Assembly (NCBI RefSeq): GCF_027580225.2
Contig: NC_073354.2
Span: forward strand, 26,060,001-26,124,000
DNA from: Misgurnus anguillicaudatus
Taxonomy: Eukaryota > Chordata > Actinopteri > Cypriniformes > Cobitidae
DNA length: 64,000 nucleotides
Direction of reading: 5' to 3'
In this document: one piece after another, positions 12,011 through 23,633 of the stretch
How positions within the stretch are numbered: the first letter of the stretch is position 1
Layout: every line of letters begins with the position of its first letter
The notes under the pieces: model-generated
Told to the model about the DNA's origin: nothing
Database searches by the model: none
Seen by the model: only the letters and a program-made list of their open reading frames with translations
Program-made: the position numbers and the translations under genes

Positions 12011-13045
12011 TCTCATGTAGCATAGTTGATAAAATAAATACAAAACAGATAACTACCGCCCACATTTTTTATGCATGTGTTTTAACAATTTAGTTTATAT
12101 TAGAAAATCCTTAACTAAATCTGTCTTTTTGCCCAATTTAACATTTGGAAAGCAGTCATATTAAACACATTGCGGTTTGAAATGTATTAGTTACAAATCG
12201 AAATCCTGCCAAATACAAATACAGGCTAATATGCCGAGCACCATTTGTTAGATGAATGGTGTTTTTTTGGTTGTGGCCGTGTTAATTCGACATTCCTTAT
12301 GGTGATGTGTGTATTGGGAGTGAGTCCAACTAAATGAGAATGTCTCATGGTTTCATTATTTCTGGACTGCAGAAAAGTGTTTGTCTTTCGTCAAAAGGCA
12401 TGAAAAATATTTCTTAATTTCCTATTTTAAAGAACTTTTGGCAGTGCATTGGGACCTCTGGAATAACAGTGGCAAACAAAATCAGTCACCATAATTGTCT
12501 GCAGTCTCCTTTTAGTTTCTGTATGATGTTTCATTGACTGCAGTATGAACTTATATGTCCATTTTGACAGTAGCAAGGGTGATAAATCAAGTCTTTTTTT
12601 ATTATTTAGGCAGCCATGGACAGAAACTCAGAAATAAAACACATGACTTCAATTTAATCGGAGATTAATAAAATAATGAATAAAAGCTGGTGGATTACAG
12701 TACTCACAAATAAGGTTAGTTGTAAATATAGCTTTCAGGTTTGGTTTAGAGACCAATCAGGCATTGCTCGGACATCTGCTGATAAACAGGAATGCTGGTC
12801 AACATTCCGACCTCTTTTCCACTGTCACTGTCACTGTTCTGAATGGGAAACTCCTCCTTGCTGATTTTGACCTGGAATGTGCTTATGCCTGTGTCCTAAT
12901 GTAAATGATCATTGTTTATTTATTTTAGGGGTTGTATGTGTTAAAAGAATTAAGATCTACTTGATTAGTTTACAGATTGTTTTGTATTATTATTATTAAT
13001 TTCCATTATTATTAATTTCCAAGTGTTACACTAAAATGTAAAAAT
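12011..13045. other. Intergenic, nothing recognised
   Basis: AT-rich with no gene or delimited repeat seen. Confidence 0.45.
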
Positions 13046-13232
13046 GCTGGGTTGTTTCAACCCATGGCTGGGTAAATATTGGACAGAACATACTGTTGGG
13101 TTAAAAATTATCCAGTGCTGGGGATGTTTTTCATCAACCATGGGTTAAAGTAACCTAGCATTGGGATTTTGAACCCAGTCGTGTGTTCTGTCCAATATTT
13201 ACACAGCCATGGGTTAAAACAACCCAGCATGT
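13046..13232. mobile_element. Palindromic MITE (GCTGGGTTGTTTCAACCCAT)
   Basis: The left end TGCTGGGTTGTTTCAACCCA is mirrored by TGGGTTAAAACAACCCAGCA at the right. ATATTGGACAGAACA is mirrored by TGTTCTGTCCAATAT. The unit is one hairpin of under 200 bp. A decayed fragment of a related sequence lies at about 23965-24080. Confidence 0.8.
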
Positions 13233-13337
13233 TTTGTATATTTTATAATTTATTGTGTTGGAAACAAATTAAAAATGACACTAATAAAGGTTCTGTAAAG
13301 GTTTTTTGCAATGATGCCATATAACTAAAAAAAAAAA

Positions 13338-15675
13338 AGATTTGTGGGATGCACATCCAGGTCACGAAGCTCCCGTTCCACCACATCCCGAAGGTGCTCT
13401 ATTGGGTTGAGATCTGGTGATTGTGGGGGCCATTTTAGTACAGTGAACTCATTGTCATGTTCAAGAAACCAATTCAAAATTATTCGAGCTTTGTGACATG
13501 GTGCTGGAAGTAGCCATCAGAGCAGTGTCGGCGCCACGAGCGGGCCCTAGGGGGCATGGCCCGGCCACTTGAGTCACTGTGCCCCCTTACTTATCAAAAT
13601 AACAATGAACTTAATAATTAAAAAAATGTGCTGCAAATACATTTGGTTATACAATAAATACTGAATAAAATTCGGAGTATAATTAATAAAAAATAATAAT
13701 TAAAATACTAACCCACAATGTTTAAGAATGTGGGGCTTGTAGTGCAGACCGTGCTGAACTCTGGGTAATGTAGTCGAGGAGCGCTGTGTTCGCATGTGCG
13801 TTGTTAATAGTGATACACAGAAGGAAATACGAGCTGTTTTCATGTTTATCTCAAGTTTATTTGCAAGTTTTGCCCTGCCACCCGGGTGTTCAGATGATGT
13901 AAACCTGATAAGAAAGCGATGGAGACTGTTTCGTTGGAAATAAAAAAATGTGCTTCGGAACCACATTGTCTGCTCATCACTGCGTGTAAACAAACCCGAG
14001 TGAACTGTTACAACTACCGTCACGATAGCCGAGGCGGATGATAAAAAGGTAACAAATGCTAATATAGTCAGCCAGTAACATACACGCAGCCACTACATTT
14101 GAACAACACAAATTCTTAAAGGTATCCCCAGTGTTTTGTCTGCACTGAAAGTTACTGTCACGTTCGGGGGCTCAATCGCCAACTCATTTTCTGTCTAAAT
14201 AATGTATACTTGTAAGTCTTGGCATTTGAGCAAGACGAAGAAATTTCGCGACAAATAAAAGGACCTTATTAAAAAGTTTTAAAAAGTCCTCTCGTCGCCT
14301 GCAGCTCTTCTGAAGGTAAACGCATAGTTCATTCTGGTGTTAGATATGTCAGTAACATTGTTTTCTTTTGCTGTTATTTGGTTATGTACTGGTCTTTATG
14401 ATTTGCGTGAGTTATCCAGTCTTGCACTTTAACGTCATTATAAGTTATGGTTTTACTATAGTGAGGGATTTATTTGCGACAACAACTTGGCTGGCTGTAT
14501 CAATCCTGCTAATTTCACGACTAGTTGCTATATGAGTAAATATATAGACATAACATTTTGATTTGATGTCTTTTATTAGCTTATTTTTAAGAAATGCAAA
14601 CCTTCTGGCAAAACGTTTCCAGACGCGTTAAAACAAGTTAAAAGTCAAAAGAGGAACATTCGGTTTAATCATTGTAAATACAATCTCATATACGTTATTA
14701 ATTATGCATATTTATTCTGTATTAATTCGTAGGTATTAAACTGTCCCTGTTAACGTGACTCGCTCGCACTCGCAGTACCCGGGTGAGGCTGTGTTTCAGG
14801 CGGTGTTTCAAGGAATAAAATACCTTTGAATGTTGCGACTGGCCAGTGGCCAATCAGTACCAAGCATTTTACATCGCCATGTAGTAATAATAAAATAATA
14901 AGATGAACCAGGTGCCCCACCAGTAAAATAGGAGGCCCCCTCATTCTGTATTCTCTGGCGCCGACACTGCATCAGAGGATGGGTACATGGTGGTCATAAA
15001 GGGATGGCCATGGTCAGAAACAATGCTCAGGTAGGCCGTGGCATTTAAACGATGCCCAATTGGCACTTAGGGGCCTTAAGTGTGCCAATAAAACATCCCC
15101 CACACCATTACACCACCAGCCTGCACAGTGGTAACACAGTGGTTCTCATTCTGTTTACGCCAAATTCTGACTCTACCATCTGAATATCTCAACAGAAATC
15201 GAGACTCATCAGACCAGGCAACATTTTTCCAGTTTTCAACTAATTTTGGTGAACACGTGCAAATTGTCGCCTCTTTTTCCTATTTGTAGTGGAGATGAGT
15301 GGTACCCGTTAGGGTCTTCTGTTGTAGCCCATCTGCCTCAAGGTTGTGCGTGTTGTGGCTTCACAAATGCTATGCTGCATACCTCGGTTGTAACGAGTGG
15401 TTATTTCAGTCCAAGTTGCTCTTCTATCAGCTTGAATCAGTCGGCCCATTCTCCTCTGACCTCTAGCATCAACAAGGCATTTTCGCCCACAGGACTGCCA
15501 AATACTGGATGTTTTTTCCTTTTCACACCATTCTTTGTCAACCTTAGAAATGGTTGTGCGTGAAAATGCCAGTAACTGAGCAGATTGTGAAATACTCAGA
15601 CCGGCCCGTCTGGCAACAACAATCATGCCAAGCTCAAAATTGCTTAAATCACCTTTCTTTCCCATTCTGACTCTA
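13338..15675 (-). pseudogene. Tc1-like transposase relic, interrupted by a hAT
   Basis: Read on the minus strand this gives a Tc1-family transposase. The N-terminal helix-turn-helix part (MGKKGDLSNFELGMIVVARR, then [16 protein letters not shown]) is open between about 15309 and 15666. Further on, SDESRF-type and [14 protein letters not shown] catalytic blocks can be read in pieces. The copy has lost both terminal inverted repeats. A hAT (13523-14969) interrupts it just beyond the second catalytic Asp block. Compared with the copy at 25081-27672, about 9-10 bases around that Asp are also missing. It cannot encode an active enzyme. Confidence 0.85.
13523..14969. mobile_element. Non-autonomous hAT inserted in the Tc1 relic
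   Basis: The ends CAGTGTCGGCGCCA and its exact complement are 14 bp inverted repeats. The octamer CATCAGAG is duplicated at 13515-13522 and 14970-14977. Removing the element and one octamer restores continuous Tc1 sequence, which fixes both boundaries. It is 1447 bp. Short frames inside (13700-14023, 14750-14944, minus) have no recognisable transposase motif. Confidence 0.92.
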
Positions 15676-15800
15676 TGTGCATCACGTGTTTTTATTTTGA
15701 CAAAACACATGATGCACATGGTTCACATGACGGAACCAACACATATTTTGAAAACACGAGCAACACACATGACACTCCGAGTCCGAACACATATTTTGAA
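15676..15800. repeat. Interspersed repeat copy matching 6040-6185
   Basis: AACACATATTTTGAA and TTGAATTTGCGCCCCTCG match the repeat upstream at about 5891-6185. It abuts the truncated end of the Tc1 relic. Confidence 0.45.
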
Positions 15801-15848
15801 TTTGCGCCCCTCGAATAAGCAGTCACCAGCCGCCACTGTGTCCCAGTA

Positions 15849-16053
15849 CACTGAAAAAAATTATTCATTGAATTTAATAAATTTTTTTAAGGTAAGTGGT
15901 TGCAATCAATTTATTTAAGCTACATTTAAACAAAAACGATTAGTAAAGTAAAATAAAATATAAAACTTTTGTTTAAATGTAGCTTAAATAAATTGATTGC
16001 AACCACTTACCTTAAAAAAATTGATTAAATTCAATGAATAATTTTTTTCAGTG
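15849..16053. mobile_element. Near-perfect 205 bp palindromic MITE
   Basis: CACTGAAAAAAATTATTCAT at the left is mirrored by ATGAATAATTTTTTTCAGTG at the right. TA occurs at both edges (15847-15848, 16054-16055). The arms GGTAAGTGGTTGCAATCAAT and TTTAAGCTACATTTAAACAA are repeated exactly in reverse. The high arm identity suggests recent activity or gene-conversion maintenance. Confidence 0.9.
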
Positions 16054-16055
16054 TA

Positions 16056-16130
16056 CTCTATGCTTTACCTAAAATACATAAATCTACCGTAGACCCCCCA
16101 TATCGACCGATTGTGTCTGGTATTGTTTCT
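16056..16130 (+). pseudogene. Reverse-transcriptase fragment (Penelope-like)
   Basis: Directly after the MITE the frame reads YALPKIHKSTVDPPYRPIVS, which resembles the LPKIHK...RPIVS segment of Penelope-like and related reverse transcriptases. It ends at a stop about 25 codons on. No upstream or downstream continuation was found; the MITE sits exactly at the 5' edge of what remains. Confidence 0.5.
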
Positions 16131-18380
16131 GTGAGTTATTAAATGTGGTGTTTTATACAATGTTTTGTGCATTTCTGTTTTGTTACTGGAGTCTATGAGC
16201 TAATTGTGAGCTAACGGTGGTGTTTTCCTTTAACAGTGCATAGGACAGCTGCCCGTGTCAGGAACATATCAAAAATGAAGGTCTAAACTCCTCCAGTATA
16301 CAAGGCTGAATGTGGCATTCCTTTGCCGAATGCCCAACTGACCGATAAGACCAGATAAATCCAGCTGGAGAGAGCTCACGCCCCTCTCCATTTGGGAATG
16401 TTAATGAATAGGATGTTGATAAACACCTAGTGATTAATGTTTGTGATACTCTGGTGTATAAATGTCCCAAACTGGTTCACTAAAAATTCTAAACAACATG
16501 CATACTATTCAAAGTAGATCAGAGTAAAAAAAGTTTAACCTTTGGATAGCTGATGATGAGCACCACAGCCAAATGATAAAACTTCATAGCTTTCTTTTAG
16601 GCATTTTCATCTCAATTATTACTTTTAATGAAACCTTTTACGCTCACCGTTAAGCATTTTTCTCAGGATGTTGGACACTCCTTCACAGTCTGTGTGTGAT
16701 CGCTTATGAATGCTGGTCTTTATATCAGCCATGCGGTGAAACACAGCCGACTCCCACCTTTTAATTTAAGGTGGAGGAAAACGAAAACAAAGTATCACAT
16801 GGTATTGGTGACTGCAGTGTCCGGTTGCAAATGAAAGCTGTTAAAGTCTCATGTTTCTTTGTTTTGGGTGCCTTAAAACGAAAATATATTTCTGCTTGTT
16901 ATTCTGTAATGCAATTTATGGTACTCCACGGTGTGATTTCATTCAAAACATCACGAGGGACTCGTTTCTCTTATACAATACTGTTTACAGGTTCGGTTTG
17001 TGACTTCCACCGATGATATGTTTTCTTTACTTTATGAGCATATATCATTTTTCTGCTCAGTCTGACTTTAAATTGAACTTAAATTAAAGCGTGTTTAGCT
17101 TGTATGAGGTTTCAGAGCACAGGGATGCTACTCCAAACCGTAGGAAAGCAAGAAAGCCGTGGGGGAGGGTGGAGGTTGAAGGTTGTAGATGATTTCTCCT
17201 TCATCCACATTTGCACAAAGGAGAGCTTTCTTTCCTTTGCTTTTTTAACTCCTACTGCCATTAAACCCCTGCTCTCCACGGTTCACTAACACACTGACTA
17301 CCCGGTGGAGCACCTTTGCTCTAGTGGGTTTAAAGACACAGCAGGACCACTTCATGTTCAGAAGACCTCAGTGGACCAGTTCAAAACCCCCATCCGGGAC
17401 TGATCCCTCTAGGCAAGGCAGCCAGAGGGTTTAAACTTCGCCCCATGTCAAAACCAAATCATATGTTATTTACAGAATTTATAATCAATCAGCTATACCA
17501 AGATCTTGCTATTAACCACTATCCGCTTGTGTGCATTTCATTAAAATTTCATTCCAGAATCAGCAGACTGGTATGTGTTTTTATTCAGCGTAATTCTCAC
17601 AGGATCATCAGAAGGTCATAAGCAGAAATCATGAAATATTAAGGAAATATCACGACTGTTTTGCCTTGCTTTAACTTTCCAAAATGAATAAGAAGTGTAT
17701 TTTTTAAAGCAAAAACATCATCATGGTTTGCTTTTCCCACAAGTGAACAATGCCAACAACCAACGTTTGTGACCGCTAACTGCTCCAGAGTGCAGATGGT
17801 AAACATTAAGCAATACAGCTTTCTCATAAATGAATGGACTTGTGTAAATAAAGCTTTTCTCACTGTGGTTTGCTATTAAACTTTCACATGTACACAGCAC
17901 AGTGAGTATAAATGATACTTATGCAAAGGTTTAATAGGAATTCTGTGGCATGCAAGTGGTTGGAAATGGCACCCATATGTTACAGGTGACATATGGGTAT
18001 TTATTTTGCAGTAGACATAAAGGCACATACTGTCACACTTCTATATAGGAATATGTATTTAATTACATTTGACAAAAATAAAACTTTACTCTGGGAATGT
18101 ACATTATATAAACCACTATAATCTCTTTGGATTTAATGGACAGTGGGTCTGTTTGTGCAACCCGTTTGTGATTTCCATTGAGAGGTTGCATAAGCAACTG
18201 TCAGTGAAAACAGTCAGCTATGACATATTTATTTGTGATTTACTGTTTTCTACATAAAATCATCCTACATAATGTAAAGAACACTTTGTGAAAATATAAA
18301 CATGATATACCTAAAAAGCACGTTCTTCTTGATCCCATTTTTCAAACTTTAGTGTGTGATGCAATTGCCAGCTGACGCCC
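16131..18380. other. Intergenic, nothing recognised
   Basis: Several short open frames (16258-16470 minus, 16771-17016 plus, 17104-17289 plus, 17639-17863 minus) were considered. None shows a known domain or good splice context, and no delimited repeat was found. Confidence 0.4.
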
Positions 18381-19035
18381 GAGTTGAAAAATTTTAACTT
18401 TGGCAGAATTTCGCGCCGCGTTAACCAATCAGGAGCCTGCTTGCTGCTGTAGAGGCAGCCCCGCCCCGAGTCACTCATTCAACATGAAGGAATGCTGATA
18501 TTGTCCGTGAGCAGTCACCCGGAGCTATACGACACAAGTTCTTATTTATAGAGACAGGAATTAAAAGGACCTCTATTGGAAGAGTGTCAGTGAGGACATC
18601 GGTCAATCTGGTACCTGGTAAAGTTGTAATACACATTTCACTTTTGAGTCACGTGACGTTTATCGACCTGCGCCATTTATTTTCCCCCTATAGTAAGGTT
18701 ACCAAATACAAACCGGTAACTCTCTCGATAAATGCACAATCAACATCAGTCATCTTGCAAACAGACAACCGCATAGCACTTGCCCCTCCCACAAGAAGCG
18801 GAATTTGCCTCTGACGCGCATCAAATGCTTGCTTTTTCCGCGCGCCTACTCTGTTCTACACGCGCAAATGCATTCAAACTGTTCAAGCGGCAAACTAGGC
18901 GCGGTAGACGCGATTTTGACGCCTGAAACGCAGTTGGTTTAAACTCAGCATTAAACAGAATTCCCCTTTCAAAGCCTACAGCGAATGGCCAGTTTGGACT
19001 ACAGTCCTCTACTTCCCGATTGAATGACGTCAAAG

Positions 19036-19742
19036 TAAGGCTACGTTTACACGGAAATGATCTGAGGAGAAAACGCAAAAGTGCCGTTGCATTAACACTT
19101 TTTATTCTGTGTTTATACAAGAGTTTTGCGGGGGAAATCTGCATGCATATGGTGACGCAAAAGTGTGTGATATTCGATGTAATATGCACTCCAGACGGCT
19201 AGGTGGCAATTTGAAGCACTGACGCACAACAACACCAAGTCCGTGCGCCTGCGTACAACCTTCTTCTGTGTTCTCCCAGGCCTCGTCCAGAGCCGTCTGG
19301 TTTGCCTTCAACGAATTGGCGCATCAACAATTTGATGGAGGTAATGAATGCACCTTCTCTGATCAGTAATACTAGCTGTGACTATTCATACAACTGCTGG
19401 AAAGACTCTTGTATGTTTATCAGAGTTGCTATGGCAACTTGAAGGTCTGACCTATGGAAATAATCCGACATGTTTGTTGTTATTTTCCTGAACTGGCGCA
19501 TGCATGTGACGTAAACGCGTACGCGACGATAGCCACCGTGAGCAGACTTTTGCGTTTTTACCCTTTAGACGGGAACGTGCCGGTAGAGCGTTTTTAAGAT
19601 TTCCACTCTGGAGGGTGGTTTCACTTTTTTGCATTTTTAAGCCCCAAAAACGGTTTCGCCGTGTAAACAAAAGGCACATCTGATAAAATATTTTTACGTT
19701 TTCACCCTCGAGCATTCACCCTCGTGTAAACAGGGCCTAAGA
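19036..19742. mobile_element. Probable non-autonomous DNA transposon (GTTTACACG ends)
   Basis: Left AGGCTACGTTTACACGG and right CGTGTAAACAGGGCCT are imperfect inverted repeats. The interior has matching mirrored words (AAAACGCAAAAGTG against TTTTGCGTTTTTACC). No target duplication could be settled. The sequence just upstream (18383-19035) is GC-richer and may belong to another element, but I cannot delimit it. Confidence 0.55.
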
Positions 19743-20110
19743 GTGTTTGACTAAACTCCGCCCACAGGAATACGTCAGTCAGCTCAAACTGCTCTGGCTA
19801 AGCTAAGCTCCTGTTAAATCACAACACACTAAACAAATTACACTCGTTATGCATTTCTGAAGTTGGGACTTCATAGAACAAAGAAGACATCAGCCCGTTT
19901 TTAGGACAGTGAAAACAGCGCTATAGAGATAAGTATGTTGTGTGAATAATAATATATTTTTTTACACGTGATACATGAACACATGTTATATTGCGCACTG
20001 TAAACACAATCAAAGCTTCAAAAACAAAGAAAAAAACATAAATATTGACTGAGGAAGGCCATGACAAAAAATTTTAATGAATGTAAAAACAATGATAAAT
20101 TATGGAGCTC
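19743..20110. other. Intergenic, nothing recognised
   Basis: No gene or delimited repeat was seen. Confidence 0.4.
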
Positions 20111-20127
20111 CTAAGGGGAAACTATTG

Positions 20128-20300
20128 CGTGCACACGTGAAACTATCGTGCACGCACGTGAGAGCGAAAGTTTAATGTGCGCAAGCGAAAGTTTTACGTG
20201 CGCACGCAAAACTAAACTAAACGTTTTTTTCAATTCTGCACATGAAGGTTTTGCGTGAGCACCTGAAAGTTTCACGGGAGCACATGAAACTAAACTTTTG
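20128..20300. repeat. Degenerate tandem repeat with GTGCRCACGYGAAA units
   Basis: Imperfect units built from GTGCGCACG(C/T)(A/G)AAA(A/G)TTT recur about seven times. This gives purine/pyrimidine-alternating CACGTG-rich DNA. No coding or promoter role is evident. Confidence 0.55.
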
Positions 20301-20310
20301 ATTTTTTTTA

Positions 20311-21944
20311 CTCTAATGTCACCTTAGGGGCTCGGTATGAAATTACACTATGATGCTTTAATCTAATTATGAGACTTAAGCCTGGATTTTTTTAAAGACA
20401 AGTGTGCTTATCTTAAAAACAACAAATCAAATTCAAGAGATTTGATTCAAATGAGACGTGTGTCAAATGTGTGTAGGGACTCCAACAGCACGCTGTGGTT
20501 TAATAGCCCTTGATCTACAGTATAAATGATCACCAGAAATGAACTCTTTTTAAATGTGGGTTTTATTTAATTGTGCAACTCCTGTGATCTTGTAAAATAT
20601 ATCCCAGAGTTCGGCAGCATTTCGAAATACGTGATTATCCCGGGGTGTTTCTAAGTGTAAAATAACAACATACCGTGAACACACACAACTAAACCATCAA
20701 ACGATGTGACCCACTGGTGTTAGGATGCCAGGTCAAGGCAGAAAGAATGTAAATAAACTTGAACTTCAGAAAGAAAGGCAGAATCAGGCGAAAGAGGCTC
20801 CTGTGTGGGATTTGAAGCTATAGTGATTAATAAGGGTTTGTGAATATTTTAAGACTCCCCCAAATAGAAAGGAGGTGATGGGAATACATTTCAACATTAG
20901 CATCATCAGTGCTTTTAGCATAACTCACAAATCTGTGCGAACCCATGAGAAAAATGTGAGTACAAAACTCCCCAGTTTATTACTGCAAGTGTCGTGGCCC
21001 AAAGCATTTGTTCTCTGATTGTAAATAAACTGTTCCCTCAGGAATTTTAATCTGCTGTACAAAGTCCAGGGACTTAACAGTGCTTTCAGTTTCAAAATTG
21101 CATTTGCAATGATTCAGCTTTTAACATTACAGTCTGAAGGAAAATCTTAGTGTATATATATATTGCAAACTGGAGTCAAAACTGGAAAATGACATCTTGT
21201 GGTCGGATGACATTAAAAGGCAATGAATATTACTATTATTCAGCAGAACTGCTCATTCGAGTTCATTAATTCTCTTTAGAGTTCTGTGGGAAATAGACAT
21301 GGATGAAGTGAGATTTAAAATTTTGACACAAAATGATATAAACTTTAAAAATCTATTTTTGCTCAAGTACAGCGATCACATTACGAAAGGGAGTTCAAAA
21401 CATAAACACATGCACTTGGGAACGCACTCAAAAATGAACCTTGAATCCTCTTGATTCACATCCAGCAGTAAAGCCTTGAATTTCCTCTTTCATGCTGCAT
21501 TTTAAAAAATCATACAAAGTCTTTCCAAGCAGACATCTTATCATATACTCCTGCGACTGATAAACATAAGCTCAGTTTAATAGTTCAACTGCGGTCTAGC
21601 TGGGCTTCCTTGGTCACAAGTGAGAGACTATGTTACATGTTGTCAGAACTTATGTCAAGCTTGTCCATTGCTCTGATTTACTCTCTTTATACTGTAGAGA
21701 CTTTGACGTGGACTAATGATGCTATTTGAGTTATTTGCTGAGGCTGTTTTTCTGGACCAGTAGACCAAATCTGTCTTTGATGGTTAAGTCAACAGCCTGG
21801 ATCCTCCCATCAGGAGTTCTTTGAGATCACAGCAATTATATCTGATGCTATCTCAGCAAACTTTAGATTTGGTAATATTGATATCCAGAAACTGGGACAC
21901 CATTTTCACAATATAACTTTTATATGGCCATAAATGATGACAGT
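20311..21944. other. Intergenic, nothing recognised
   Basis: No supported gene, RNA or delimited repeat. Confidence 0.4.
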
Positions 21945-22681
21945 TTAAAGGACAAGTTCGGTATTTTAAAGCCCTGTTTTCAGATTGTTTATGATGAAAT
22001 AGAACGGAGTGAAATTTGGACATATGATGCTGGCCCAAGAATTTCCGGGTGTTTCTTGTATCACCTCCCACCTCTACAATGAGTGTATAGGTGCACTGGA
22101 ACAATCCTTCCTAAAATGCATTAAACTTTCATTTACAAAGACGTGAAACTCACCAAGTGGTCAGGGGTGTTCACTGATATGCTCACACAAAAATCGCTGC
22201 AATAATGCTTTCCAACAAGACTTGTATTAGATGTGCTGTGAGGTACGGTGTTTGTATGCTTGCAATTGGCAAAGGCGGATTATCGCCACCAACTGGGCTG
22301 GAGTGTTTGTTATTCAAGCTCTCGTCGGAAGAATGTACGGGTGTGAGGCGTTTGGAAAAATAGGTCCACAAGTTTACAACGAATGCTAAAACACCTGTTG
22401 GAAAGCATCTTTTGCAACAATTTTTGTGCGAGCATATCAGTGAACACCCCTGACCACTCGGTGAGTTTCACGTCTTTGTAAACGAAAGTTTAATGCATTT
22501 AAGAAGGATTGTTCCAGTGCACCTATATACAGCCATTGCAGAAGTGGGAGGTGAAAAAACAAACACCCGAAAATTCTCAGGGCAGCCGCATGTGTCCAAA
22601 TTTCAGTCAAAACCGTTCTATTTCATCATAAACAATCTGAAAACAGGGCTTTAAGTGTAAAATACCGAACTTGTCCTTTAA
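21945..22681. mobile_element. Long-TIR TTAA element (AGGACAAGTTCGGTATTTTA)
   Basis: TTAAAGGACAAGTTCGGTAT at the left is mirrored by ATACCGAACTTGTCCTTTAA at the right, with TTAA at both edges. The arms extend about 300 bp each: GCCCTGTTTTCAGATTGTTT, GTGCACTGGAACAATCCTTC and TGTTCACTGATATGCTC all recur in reverse. The loop is short. The reported open frames inside are palindrome artefacts. Confidence 0.85.
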
Positions 22682-23059
22682 TATATTGGTAATATACAAT
22701 CTTGTTAAAAATAAAAAATATAAACATAGGTAGGCTACCTGTCAATGGGGATGGTGTGGTAATCTCTTAGAAATATGCTAATAATAGCTATAGTCACAGA
22801 ACTATTTTGGTTCCCCCAAGAACCTTTCAGTCAAATAATCATTTAAGATCCTACTCAATCATTTTACACCTTATGTGTAACAGATTTTTACAGTCAAAAT
22901 AACCTTTTAGATAAAGAGTCTGGTGAAAAAGATCGGTCTGTTAAAATAAATAAATAAGTAAATAATAAATAACGACAATATGTAATAATTCGCGCTTGCT
23001 CGCTCTCGCAGTTGAAAAAAGATTCAGGAGGTAAAACTGAAAGCAGCGCTTCCCGCTTC

Positions 23060-23061
<2 letters not shown>
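22682..23061. other. Upstream flank of emilin1
   Basis: AT-rich. No clear TATA box or transcription start could be assigned. Confidence 0.35.

Positions 23062-23142
<81 letters not shown>
23062..23142. repeat. (GA)n microsatellite, about 40 units, upstream of emilin1
   Basis: An uninterrupted GA run of about 81 bp sits about 330 bp before the emilin1 start codon. It may be in the promoter or 5' UTR. The serine-leucine open frames on the opposite strand are artefacts of this run. Confidence 0.97.
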
Positions 23143-23147
<5 letters not shown>

Positions 23148-23472
23148 GATTCATCATCTCTCCACGGTAGTTTCACATTGACTGCAAGGGCGATGAAGAA
23201 ACCGGAAAGTTTGAATGCGCTCTGTGTGCCATGGGAATATCGATGGGATCTTGTAAACATTTGTAGACACTCTGCGAAATGATGAAAAACGTGCACAGAC
23301 TGAAACGACACTTACTAAGACTTACGTTCAGAACTTCATGAAGCTAATCAGTTCTAAGCTTTGACTTATGGAGAGCTAACGGCACTCGATGCGTAAAAGC
23401 GCACATTGAAGCTGTTCTGTTGGATGTACCATTTTACGATTTTTTTTTAAACAAATTCTGCTTCTGTAAGTG

Positions 23473-23633
23473 ATGGCACTATATCCTCTTTACTTATTTA
23501 CTCTATTGGTGATAATAACTGTGCCTGGATATATTTCTGGAGCGGGATACGCATCACGATACACTCAGCATGTGGACCAGACTCAGTCTGTATCAACGGC
23601 ACAAAGTGGAGCTAAGGTGACCAGTAGACACAG
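23473..23633 (+). CDS. emilin1: emilin1 exon 1: signal peptide
   Basis: Begins [20 protein letters not shown], a hydrophobic signal peptide probably cleaved near residue 23, followed by [10 protein letters not shown]. It ends in AG before the donor GTAAGT; the split Arg codon is completed by the first base of exon 2. Intron 1 is 8.6 kb and transposon-loaded. Confidence 0.9.

Noticed and set aside
18383..19035. GC-richer stretch as a possible promoter or first exon of an unseen gene
   Set aside because: No splice-compatible coding follows on either strand; probably transposon-derived, but not delimited.
22894..23311. Ser-Leu repeat proteins on the minus strand
   Set aside because: Artefact of the (GA)n microsatellite.
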